A stretch of 5,381 nt of DNA from Clostridiales bacterium (GTDB lineage: Bacteria; Bacillota; Clostridia; Oscillospirales; Oscillospiraceae): positions 1-5,381 of the forward strand of contig JAJQHP010000186.1 of NCBI GenBank assembly GCA_021199695.1. Reading direction: 5' to 3'. The notes beneath the pieces were generated by a model. It saw only the letters and a list, made by a program, of their open reading frames with translations. It was not told where the DNA came from and made no database searches. Shown piece after piece: positions 1 through 5,381 of this stretch. Every line of letters starts with the position of its first letter. The stretch's first letter is position 1. The translations under genes were made by a program, and so were the position numbers.

Positions 1-480
1 CAGATACAGAAACCCGCCGCAGAGCACCAGGATGACCATTGCCACGCCCACTCCGGCGCAGACGCCGCCGAAGTCGATCCACACGTCGGTGACGCTGGAT
101 GAGCGACCGGAGACATAGAGCTGAATGAACTCGTCCGTATTGGCGATGAGCAGTCCCAGGAGCAGAGGCCAGCTGATGTGCCGGATATAGTGCCGGGTGT
201 ACACACGCAGGCAGAGCATGAACCAGAAGCCCAGCAGCGTGAACTCTCCAAAATGGGCCCATTTGCGCACCGCCGACTCGGTCAGGGTGGGCAGGCCGAG
301 GCCGGAGAGGACCTGATTGATCGCCGCCGCCACCTCGCCGCTCCGGGCGGAGGACACAGAGCCGATCTCCAGCGAATTGCTGAAAATAAACCAGGTGGTG
401 TAGGCGGCGAAAAAGGTAAACACCACCCGGAACAAAATGAGCAGCACCCTGGAGAATGTGCTCCGCTGTGTGTTGGCCAT
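1..480 (-). CDS. VanZ-like family membrane protein (3' end cut off by window)
   Basis: The reverse strand reads open from ATG at 480-478 to base 1, giving 160 codons with no stop, so the C-terminus lies outside the window. I recognise the VanZ-like family by its two signatures: a His-Phe-Gly-Glu-Phe block at residues 76-80 in front of a hydrophobic helix, and a later stretch with Asp116-Glu117, Gln120, Gly125-Arg126, Asp132 and Asp136-Phe-Gly-Gly. About four membrane segments are visible (roughly residues 11-33, 79-92, 103-115 and 135-158), so it should be an integral membrane protein. The start is supported by a GGAGG (complement of 488-492) seven bases before the ATG and by a good promoter further upstream. 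VanZ itself is linked to low-level teicoplanin resistance, but most homologues are chromosomal with no known role, and no van genes are visible here. Residue count suggests only a short tail is missing. The family call is firm; the function is unknown. Confidence 0.85.
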   Translation of the reverse strand, partial: MANTQRSTFSRVLLILFRVVFTFFAAYTTWFIFSNSLEIGSVSSARSGEVAAAINQVLSGLGLPTLTESAVRKWAHFGEFTLLGFWFMLCLRVYTRHYIRHISWPLLLGLLIANTDEFIQLYVSGRSSSVTDVWIDFGGVCAGVGVAMVILVLCGGFLYL

Positions 481-518
481 AAAATCCCCTCCCCATCATA
501 CCTGGTCGCCATTGCCTC

Positions 519-547
519 ACTATATGACAGCTTTTGAGAGATGTCAA
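519..547 (-). promoter_or_regulatory. Sigma-A/sigma-70 type promoter for the VanZ-like gene
   Basis: On the minus strand a perfect TTGACA (547-542) is followed after 17 bp by TATAGT (524-519), one mismatch from the -10 consensus. Transcription would begin near 512, leaving a leader of about 30 nt with a GGAGG ribosome binding site before the ATG at 480. The hexamers and spacing are seen directly; activity is inferred. It lies back to back with the pyrE promoter. Confidence 0.75.
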
Positions 548-578
548 GAGAAGAATGGGTGAATTTCCCCCATCCGCC

Positions 579-607
579 TTGTCTTTCCCCCTGTCAAATG
601 ATATAAT
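579..607 (+). promoter_or_regulatory. Extended -10 promoter driving pyrE-radC-uvrB
   Basis: TTGTCT at 579-584 and a perfect TATAAT at 602-607 are separated by 17 bp. TG at 599-600 one base before the -10 makes an extended -10 element. Expected initiation is around G614-A616, giving a leader of about 40 nt that contains the hairpin at 622-638 and the GGAGG of pyrE. It is the only convincing promoter I see for the three plus-strand genes. Confidence 0.78.
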
Positions 608-621
608 TCCTCTGAAAAAGG

Positions 622-638
622 CTGCGGCCCCGCCGCAG
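622..638 (+). promoter_or_regulatory. Leader hairpin just upstream of the pyrE ribosome binding site
   Basis: CTGCGGC (622-628) and GCCGCAG (632-638) are exact inverted repeats around a CCC loop, forming a seven-pair GC-rich stem in the pyrE leader. It ends five bases before the GGAGG at 644-648, so it does not cover the ribosome binding site. No T-tract follows, so it is not an intrinsic terminator. It may stabilise the 5' end or take part in pyrimidine-dependent control; the sequence does not show which. I see no recognisable PyrR-binding loop. Confidence 0.5.
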
Positions 639-654
639 GGTTTGGAGGGACACC

Positions 655-1326
655 ATGACCTACAAGGAAGCGTTTATCACCTTTATGGTGCGCTCCGGCG
701 TGCTGACTTTTGGGGATTTCACCACCAAGAGCGGTCGAAAGACCCCCTATTTTGTCAACACCGGGAATTACCGCACCGGCGCCCAGGCCGCCCAGCTGGG
801 AGACTACTACGCCGCCTGCATCCAGGAGCATATGCCCGATGGCATCGACGCCCTGTTCGGCCCCGCCTACAAGGGCATCCCATTGGCGGTAGCCGCCGCC
901 TCCTCCCTCTATCGAAGCTATGACCGGGATCTGCCCTACTGCTTCAACCGGAAGGAGGCCAAGGACCACGGAGAGGGCGGCTCCATGGTGGGCTACAAGC
1001 CCCAGGATGGGGACCGTATTGCCATCATTGAGGACGTAGTCACCGCCGGCACCGCCGTCCGGGAGTCCATCGCCCTCTTTGATCACGTCGCCCACGTGGA
1101 CATCAGGGCGCTGTTCGTCTCGGTGGACCGGATGGAGCGGGGCACCCGGGACTGCTCCACCCTGGATGAGCTGCGGCAGGATTACGGCATCCAGGTCTAC
1201 CCCATCGTCACCGTCCGGGAGATCATCGACTTCCTCTATCAGACACCCATCGATGGCGTTGTCTACATTGACGACGACAGGCGCGCCCGGATGGAGGCAT
1301 ATCTGGAACAGTATGGCGCAAGATAA
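655..1326 (+). CDS. pyrE: Orotate phosphoribosyltransferase
   Basis: This enzyme joins orotate to PRPP to give OMP and pyrophosphate, the fifth step of de novo UMP synthesis, in the cytoplasm. The 223-residue protein has the landmarks of the family: a substrate loop with Lys-Ser-Gly-Arg-Lys at 25-29, Gly-Pro-Ala-Tyr-Lys-Gly at 69-74, the flexible catalytic loop FNRKEAKDHGEGG at 97-109 (Lys100, Lys103, His105), and the PRPP-binding motif at 124-134 with Glu126-Asp127 and Thr130-Ala-Gly-Thr133. The loop and the Gly-Pro-Ala-Tyr-Lys-Gly block match the E. coli/yeast type more than the shorter Bacillus type; length is close to E. coli PyrE (213). A GGAGG at 644-648 sits six bases before the ATG and fixes the start. 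It is the first gene of the apparent pyrE-radC-uvrB unit, and its last 14 bases overlap the proposed radC start. No other pyr gene is in the window. Confidence 0.97.
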   Translation: MTYKEAFITFMVRSGVLTFGDFTTKSGRKTPYFVNTGNYRTGAQAAQLGDYYAACIQEHMPDGIDALFGPAYKGIPLAVAAASSLYRSYDRDLPYCFNRKEAKDHGEGGSMVGYKPQDGDRIAIIEDVVTAGTAVRESIALFDHVAHVDIRALFVSVDRMERGTRDCSTLDELRQDYGIQVYPIVTVREIIDFLYQTPIDGVVYIDDDRRARMEAYLEQYGAR

Positions 1327-2038
1327 TTCGAACGAAAGGCCCTCCCGCCCGGTGAGCATCCACGCAGGACACCGGCAGCGGACGAAGGAGCGCTTTCTCA
1401 AATACGGCGGAGAGCAGATGGAGGATCACCAGCTGCTGGAGCTGATCCTGTTTTACGCCATCCCCCAGGGGGATGTAAACCCTCTGGCCCACCGGCTCAT
1501 CAACCGCTTTGGCAGTCTCCGGGAGGTGCTGGACGCCGACCCGGAGGAACTGAAGCAGATCGCAGGCATCAGCAGTCACACCGCCGCCCTGCTCCGGCTG
1601 TTTCCCGAGGTGGCCGCCCGGTATCAGCAGGCGGAGGCCATCTCCTCCGCCACCGTCATCCGCAACGCCGCCGACGCCGCAGAGATCTTTCGCAGCTGCT
1701 TCGTGGGCGCCCGGGTGGAGAAGGCGTACATGATCTCCACCGACGCCAAGTCAAAGCTGCTGGCCTGTGACCTGATCTCTCAGGGGGCGGTAGACGCCGT
1801 CCTCCTGGACAGCCGGAAGGTGGTGCGCACCGCCATCAGCCGCAACGCCTGGCAGGTCTTTCTGGCCCACTGTCATGTCAGCGGCGTGGCCGCCCCCTCC
1901 ATGGCGGACCGGCAGGCCACATCCCGTCTCCAACAGGCCCTGGGACTGCTGGGGGTCCGGCTCTCCGATCGTCTGATCTTTGCCGACGGGGACTATGTCT
2001 CCATGCTCCAGTCCGGGCTGATGGAGATGTGGCACTGA
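1313..2038 (+). CDS. radC: RadC family JAMM/MPN-domain protein (UPF0758)
   Basis: The 241-residue product has the two-part RadC layout. A helical N-terminal region with a helix-hairpin-helix-like segment lies near residues 64-90. The C-terminal JAMM/MPN metal-binding domain starts near residue 117. The JAMM signature HxHx7SxxD is intact as His186, His188, Ser196 and Asp199, so zinc binding is plausible. The residues around it are unusual: the family's HNHPSGDP is here HCHVSGVA, and the usual Asp-His further on is Asp219-Arg220. RadC was once linked to DNA repair, but its biochemical role is unresolved. The chosen ATG overlaps pyrE by 14 nt, and no strong ribosome binding site lies at normal spacing (a GGAGG at 1293-1297 is about 15 bases away), so translational coupling is likely. 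A GTG at 1352, preceded by AAAGG, is an alternative start that would remove 13 residues outside the conserved region. Length matches the family (about 220-230). Confidence 0.9.
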   Translation: MAQDNSNERPSRPVSIHAGHRQRTKERFLKYGGEQMEDHQLLELILFYAIPQGDVNPLAHRLINRFGSLREVLDADPEELKQIAGISSHTAALLRLFPEVAARYQQAEAISSATVIRNAADAAEIFRSCFVGARVEKAYMISTDAKSKLLACDLISQGAVDAVLLDSRKVVRTAISRNAWQVFLAHCHVSGVAAPSMADRQATSRLQQALGLLGVRLSDRLIFADGDYVSMLQSGLMEMWH

Positions 2039-2071
2039 CGCAAATATATTGTTCTTCCGGGAGATGCTCTC

Positions 2072-4039
2072 ATGCCCAATTTTCAGGTGGTAAGTGAATA
2101 CACCCCCAGCGGCGATCAGCCCCAGGCTATCCAGTCCCTTTCCCAGGGGGTGGAGCTGGGGCTGAACGAGCAGACCCTGATGGGCGTCACCGGCTCCGGC
2201 AAAACCTACACCATGGCAAAGGTCATCGAGGCTGTCCAGCGGCCCACCCTGGTGCTGGCCCACAACAAGACGCTGGCCGCCCAGCTGAGCAGCGAGTTCA
2301 AGGAGTTCTTTCCGAACAACGCCGTGGAGTATTTCGTCTCCTACTACGACTACTACCAGCCGGAGGCCTATATCCCCCACACGGACACCTTTATCGAGAA
2401 GGACGCCGCCATCAACGAGGAGATCGAGCGTCTGCGCCACAGCGCCACCGCCGCCCTGTTTGAGCGCCGGGACGTGATCGTGGTGGCCTCCGTCTCCTGC
2501 ATCTACGGTCTGGGCGACCCCATCGACTATAAAAACATGGTCATCTCCCTCCGCACCGGCATGGAGAAGCGCCGGGAGGACCTGATCCGCAAGCTGGTGG
2601 AGATTCGCTATGAGCGAAACGATATCGCCTTTGAGCGCAACACCTTCCGGGTCCGGGGGGACACCATCGACATTTTCCCCGTCTACTCCAAGGACAAGGC
2701 AATCCGGATAGAATTCTGGGGGGACGAGGTAGACCGCATCTCCGAAATTCAGGCGGTCACGGGAACGCCCACCCGCATCCTGAACCATGTGGCCATCTAC
2801 CCCGCCAGCCACTACGTCACCACTAAGGAGAAGATGGACCGGGCCATCGGGGAGATTCAGACGGAGCTGGAGCAGCGGGTGGAATACTTCAAGAGCCAGG
2901 ATAAGGCGGTGGAAGCTCAGCGCATCCAGCAGCGCACGGAGTACGACATGGAGATGATGCGGGAGCTGGGCTACTGCAACGGCATTGAGAACTACTCCCG
3001 GGTGATCTCCGGCCGCCCGGCGGGCTCTCCCCCCATGACCCTGCTGGACTATTTTCCCAAAGACTTTCTCCTCTTTGTGGACGAGAGCCACGTCACTCTC
3101 CCCCAGGTCCGGGCCATGTACAACGGCGACCGGGCGAGAAAGACCAGTCTGGTGGACTACGGCTTCCGCCTGCCCTGTGCCTTTGACAACCGGCCCCTGA
3201 AATTCGAGGAGTTTGAGCAGCGGCTCAACCAGGTCATCTACGTCTCCGCCACCCCCGGCGAGTACGAGCGCAGCCGCTCCGGCCAGATCGTGGAGCAGGT
3301 CATCCGGCCCACCGGCCTGCTGGACCCGGAGGTGGAGGTCCGGCCCATCCAGGGACAAATCGACGACCTGGTGGGAGAGATCAACCTCCGCACCCAGCGC
3401 AACGAGCGGGTGCTGGTCACAACGCTCACCATCAAGATGGCGGAGGATCTCACCGCCTATCTGAAAAAGTCCGGCATCAAGGTGCAGTATATGCACCACA
3501 ACGTCAAGACCATCGAGCGTACCGAGATCATCCGGGACCTGCGTCTGGGCAAGACGGACGTGCTGGTGGGCATCAATCTGCTCCGGGAGGGGCTGGATAT
3601 GCCGGAGGTCTCCCTGGTGGCCATTCTGGACGCGGACAAGGAGGGCTTTCTCCGCAGCGAGACCGCCCTGGTGCAGACCATCGGCCGGGCCGCCCGGAAC
3701 GCCGGGGGCAAGGTCATCCTCTACGCCGACGAGATCACCCCCTCCATGGACCGGGCCATGTTCGAGACGGCCCGCCGCCGGGAGATCCAGGACCGGTTCA
3801 ACCGGGAGCACGGCATCGTCCCCAAAACGGTGGTCAAGTCCGTCCGGGAGATGCTGGAGCTGTCCAAGGCGGTGGACGAGGCCGCCAAACAGGAGCGCCG
3901 GAAGCGGAAGCTCTCCCCGGAGGAGCGGGAGGAGGAGGCCCAAAAGCTGGAGGCCCAGATGAAGGAGGCCGCCTCCCGGCTGGAGTTCGAGCTGGCCGCC
4001 GCCCTGCGGGATCAGATCATCGAGCTGCGGGGAAAATAA
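2072..4039 (+). CDS. uvrB: UvrABC excinuclease subunit B (damage-verifying helicase)
   Basis: UvrB receives damaged DNA from UvrA, uses ATP to probe one strand and recruits UvrC for dual incision in nucleotide excision repair. The 655-residue protein is complete and canonical. It shows the N-terminal Gly-Asp-Gln-Pro (14-17), Walker A GVTGSGKT (38-45), the Tyr-rich beta-hairpin region that clamps DNA (about 91-125), the Asp-Glu-Ser-His Walker B box (337-340), helicase motif V around 499-510, motif [11 protein letters not shown] (535-543), and a C-terminal UVR coiled-coil domain (about 618-652) that contacts UvrC. Length is close to B. subtilis UvrB (661). A GGGAG at 2059-2063 lies eight bases before the ATG. 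It follows radC by 33 nt and ends 18 nt before a strong terminator, so it is the last gene of the unit. uvrA, often next to uvrB in Firmicutes, is absent from this side. No convincing LexA site was found upstream. Confidence 0.98.
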   Translation: MPNFQVVSEYTPSGDQPQAIQSLSQGVELGLNEQTLMGVTGSGKTYTMAKVIEAVQRPTLVLAHNKTLAAQLSSEFKEFFPNNAVEYFVSYYDYYQPEAYIPHTDTFIEKDAAINEEIERLRHSATAALFERRDVIVVASVSCIYGLGDPIDYKNMVISLRTGMEKRREDLIRKLVEIRYERNDIAFERNTFRVRGDTIDIFPVYSKDKAIRIEFWGDEVDRISEIQAVTGTPTRILNHVAIYPASHYVTTKEKMDRAIGEIQTELEQRVEYFKSQDKAVEAQRIQQRTEYDMEMMRELGYCNGIENYSRVISGRPAGSPPMTLLDYFPKDFLLFVDESHVTLPQVRAMYNGDRARKTSLVDYGFRLPCAFDNRPLKFEEFEQRLNQVIYVSATPGEYERSRSGQIVEQVIRPTGLLDPEVEVRPIQGQIDDLVGEINLRTQRNERVLVTTLTIKMAEDLTAYLKKSGIKVQYMHHNVKTIERTEIIRDLRLGKTDVLVGINLLREGLDMPEVSLVAILDADKEGFLRSETALVQTIGRAARNAGGKVILYADEITPSMDRAMFETARRREIQDRFNREHGIVPKTVVKSVREMLELSKAVDEAAKQERRKRKLSPEEREEEAQKLEAQMKEAASRLEFELAAALRDQIIELRGK

Positions 4040-4057
4040 GTACAATGCTCTGTCTAA

Positions 4058-4106
4058 AACAGTGCCAGACATCCGTCTCTTGCAGATGTCTGGCACTGTT
4101 ATTTTT
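4058..4106. terminator. Intrinsic terminator shared by uvrB and the convergent peptidase gene
   Basis: Arms 4058-4073 and 4085-4100 are a perfect 16-bp inverted repeat around an 11-nt loop, followed on the plus strand by A and five Ts (4102-4106). This is a strong rho-independent terminator for the pyrE-radC-uvrB transcript. On the minus strand the stem is followed by a shorter T-run (about four, including two from the stem base), so it may stop transcription of the M16 peptidase gene as well. The stop codon of that gene (4107-4105) lies inside the plus-strand T-tract. Confidence 0.92.
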
Positions 4107-5355
4107 ATTGCCCCAGCAATCGCCGGTACTGCTCCTCCTCCGCCGTCCGGCCCACCACGGACAGGGAGGCCTCCTCCCAGCGGAAGGTTTGGACCGCCAG
4201 GTCGTGGACCTCCTCCCGGGTCACGGCGTCGTAGGCGTCGATGATCTCCTCCGGGCTCATCACCCGGCCATCATGGAGGAAGGAGCGGGCCAGGTGGTTC
4301 ATGTGGGCGGTGGTGGACTCCAGGGCCATAATGACGTTGGCCTTGGCCAGCTCCCGGGCCCGGTCCAGCTCCTCCTGAGAGACGCCGTGCCGGAGAAAGT
4401 CGTCCACCACGTTGCGGATGCTGACGATGGCCTGTTCCTCCGTGTCCCGGCTCTGGGCGGTGCCGATGCAGAAGATGCCCGTGTCCTCGTAGCTGGAGCC
4501 GTAGGTGTAGATGTTGTAGCACAGTCCCTGTTTCTCCCGGACGGTCTGGAACAGCCGGGAGGACATCCCGCCGCCGAGGATGGAGCTGAGCAGCTGCAGC
4601 CCGTATCGCTTCTGGTCGGCGTTCTCGATGGAGGGGAATGCCAGAATGAGCTGGTTCTGCTCCGTGGCCTTGCGCTTGAGGGTGATCGCCTGGCGGTAGC
4701 GGCCCGGCCTCCGGCGTGGGGATGTGCCGGGGGCCATCTGAGAGAACCGGCGGCGGATTTCCTCTACCACCTCATCGCTGTAGGAGCCGGACAGGGCCAC
4801 GATCACCCGGTCGGGCAGATAGTGGCTCTCCTTGTACGCCCGCAGCCAGTCCCCGGTCATCCTGTCCAGGGTGGCCTTCCGTCCCAGGATGGGCCGGGCC
4901 AGAGGGGTGCCCCGGAAGATGGCGGCGTTGAGCCGCTCGCTGCACACGTCCCCGGGGTCGTCCCGGTACATCCCAATCTCCTCCAGCACCACGCCCCGCT
5001 CCGTCTCCACGTCCTCCTGGGCGAATTTGGCGTCGAAGAACATGGAGGTCAGGATGTCCAGCCCCTCCATCAGATGGCTGTCCAGGGCGTGGACGTAGAA
5101 GCAGGTGCACTCCTTGGTGGTGAAGGCGTTGATCTGTCCGCCGATGGCGTCCATCCGGGCGGCCATCTGGGCGGCGGTGTGGGTGCTCGTTCCCTTGAAC
5201 AGCATATGCTCGATAAAGTGGGCGGCCCCGGACTGGCTCGCCTGCTCGTCCCGGGAGCCGGTGGCCACCCAGATGCCCAGGGCGGCGGAGCGGACAGAGG
5301 TCAACGGCTCTGTGAGGACGGTGACGCCGTTGGGGAGAGTCTCCATCTGATACAT
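4105..5355 (-). CDS. M16-family zinc metallopeptidase (YmxG/processing-peptidase-like)
   Basis: This 416-residue protein belongs to the inverted-zincin M16 family, which includes the mitochondrial processing peptidase beta subunit and Bacillus YmxG/MlpA. The N-terminal half carries the catalytic HxxEH motif as His46-Phe-Ile-Glu49-His50, with the distal zinc-ligand Glu126 in the Glu-Arg-Gly-Val-Val-Leu-Glu-Glu segment, 75 residues later as the family requires. The C-terminal half has the conserved glycine-rich loop and substrate-binding Arg/Tyr block at about 261-285 (Gly-Gly-Gly-Met-Ser-Ser-Arg, then Arg273-Glu-Lys-Gln-Gly-Leu-Cys-Tyr280). Both halves are present, so it should be an active peptidase rather than a non-catalytic partner. 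No signal peptide or membrane segment is seen, so it is probably cytoplasmic; the substrate is unknown. In Bacillus the homologue lies downstream of pnp, but the upstream neighbour is outside this window. It is transcribed toward uvrB and ends in the shared terminator. Confidence 0.93.
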   Translation of the reverse strand: MYQMETLPNGVTVLTEPLTSVRSAALGIWVATGSRDEQASQSGAAHFIEHMLFKGTSTHTAAQMAARMDAIGGQINAFTTKECTCFYVHALDSHLMEGLDILTSMFFDAKFAQEDVETERGVVLEEIGMYRDDPGDVCSERLNAAIFRGTPLARPILGRKATLDRMTGDWLRAYKESHYLPDRVIVALSGSYSDEVVEEIRRRFSQMAPGTSPRRRPGRYRQAITLKRKATEQNQLILAFPSIENADQKRYGLQLLSSILGGGMSSRLFQTVREKQGLCYNIYTYGSSYEDTGIFCIGTAQSRDTEEQAIVSIRNVVDDFLRHGVSQEELDRARELAKANVIMALESTTAHMNHLARSFLHDGRVMSPEEIIDAYDAVTREEVHDLAVQTFRWEEASLSVVGRTAEEEQYRRLLGQ

Positions 5356-5360
5356 AGAAT

Positions 5361-5366
5361 CCTTCT
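5361..5366 (-). promoter_or_regulatory. Ribosome binding site of the M16 peptidase gene
   Basis: The minus strand reads AGAAGG at 5366-5361, five bases before the ATG at 5355. This favours the first Met over the in-frame Met4 at 5346, which would sit about 14 bases away. No promoter can be judged in the 15 remaining bases, so the gene may continue an operon from outside the window. Confidence 0.75.
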
Positions 5367-5381
5367 TTCCAGTGGTCCCGG

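Noticed and set aside
1..480. Glycopeptide-resistance locus suggested by the VanZ-like protein.
   Set aside because: VanZ-like proteins are widespread outside van clusters, and no vanA/B ligase, vanH, vanX, vanY or VanRS gene is present in the window.
178..537. A 119-codon plus-strand open frame over the VanZ-like gene.
   Set aside because: It has no domain and runs antisense to a frame with clear VanZ-family motifs, a good promoter and a good ribosome binding site.
1079..1312. Upstream in-frame extension of radC, giving a 319-residue protein.
   Set aside because: The extra 78 residues lie wholly inside pyrE in another frame, are rich in Ser, Pro, Trp and Arg, and match no RadC N-terminus. 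RadC homology begins only around base 1370, so a start at 1313 or 1352 fits the family length.
544..1401. A 285-codon minus-strand open frame over pyrE.
   Set aside because: It mirrors the pyrE coding frame, shows no family motif, crosses the pyrE promoter and leader, and has no start signals. It is a GC-rich shadow frame.
2039..2071. Possible LexA/SOS box or internal promoter before uvrB (CAAATATATTGTTC region, TATATT at 2045-2050).
   Set aside because: The GTTC half-site has no matching GAAC half at the Bacillus-type spacing, and no CTG-N10-CAG is present. The candidate -35 for TATATT (TGGAGA at 2022-2027) is poor and no extended -10 is present, so I did not list either as a feature.
1751..4096. 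A 781-codon open frame on the minus strand, antisense to uvrB and the end of radC.
   Set aside because: The predicted protein is low-complexity, rich in Leu, Gly, Val, His and Asp, as expected from the complement of GC-rich third-position codons. Its Met lies in the terminator stem, and it has no recognisable domain or ribosome binding site. The plus strand encodes a canonical UvrB over the same bases.

Overview
The window looks like ordinary chromosomal housekeeping DNA from a GC-rich Gram-positive bacterium. Three things suggest a Clostridia-type Bacillota, perhaps an Oscillospiraceae-like gut anaerobe: strong GGAGG-type ribosome binding sites, sigma-A-type promoters with 17-bp spacers, and proteins that resemble Firmicute families (VanZ-like, a short UvrB of the Bacillus type, a YmxG-like M16 peptidase). 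The lineage is an inference from composition and protein style; nothing here fixes the species. I see no mobile element, CRISPR array, tRNA or rRNA.

Layout. Bases 1-480 (minus strand) hold the first 160 codons of a VanZ-like membrane protein that runs off the left edge. Bases 481-654 are a compact divergent promoter region. It has a minus-strand TTGACA-17-TATAGT promoter for the VanZ-like gene, a plus-strand TTGTCT-17-TATAAT promoter with an extended -10 for pyrE, and a small perfect hairpin in the pyrE leader. Bases 655-4039 are a tight plus-strand run of three genes: pyrE (orotate phosphoribosyltransferase), radC (overlapping pyrE by 14 nt) and uvrB (33 nt after radC). A 16-bp perfect inverted repeat with a T-tract closes this unit at 4058-4106. 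Bases 4105-5355 (minus strand) encode a complete M16-family zinc peptidase that converges on the same terminator.

How the genes fit together. pyrE makes OMP in de novo UMP synthesis, and uvrB is the damage-verification helicase of nucleotide excision repair. radC is a JAMM/MPN-fold protein of uncertain function that often travels with repair or housekeeping genes. No promoter or terminator is evident between the three, so one transcript from the pyrE promoter is the simplest reading. The M16 peptidase and the VanZ-like gene are separate transcription units.

I found no convincing undescribed system. The points most worth a second look are the altered JAMM-motif surroundings in RadC, the E. 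coli/yeast-type PyrE in an apparently Gram-positive genome, the pyrE leader hairpin, and the shared terminator whose T-tract contains the stop codon of the opposing gene.
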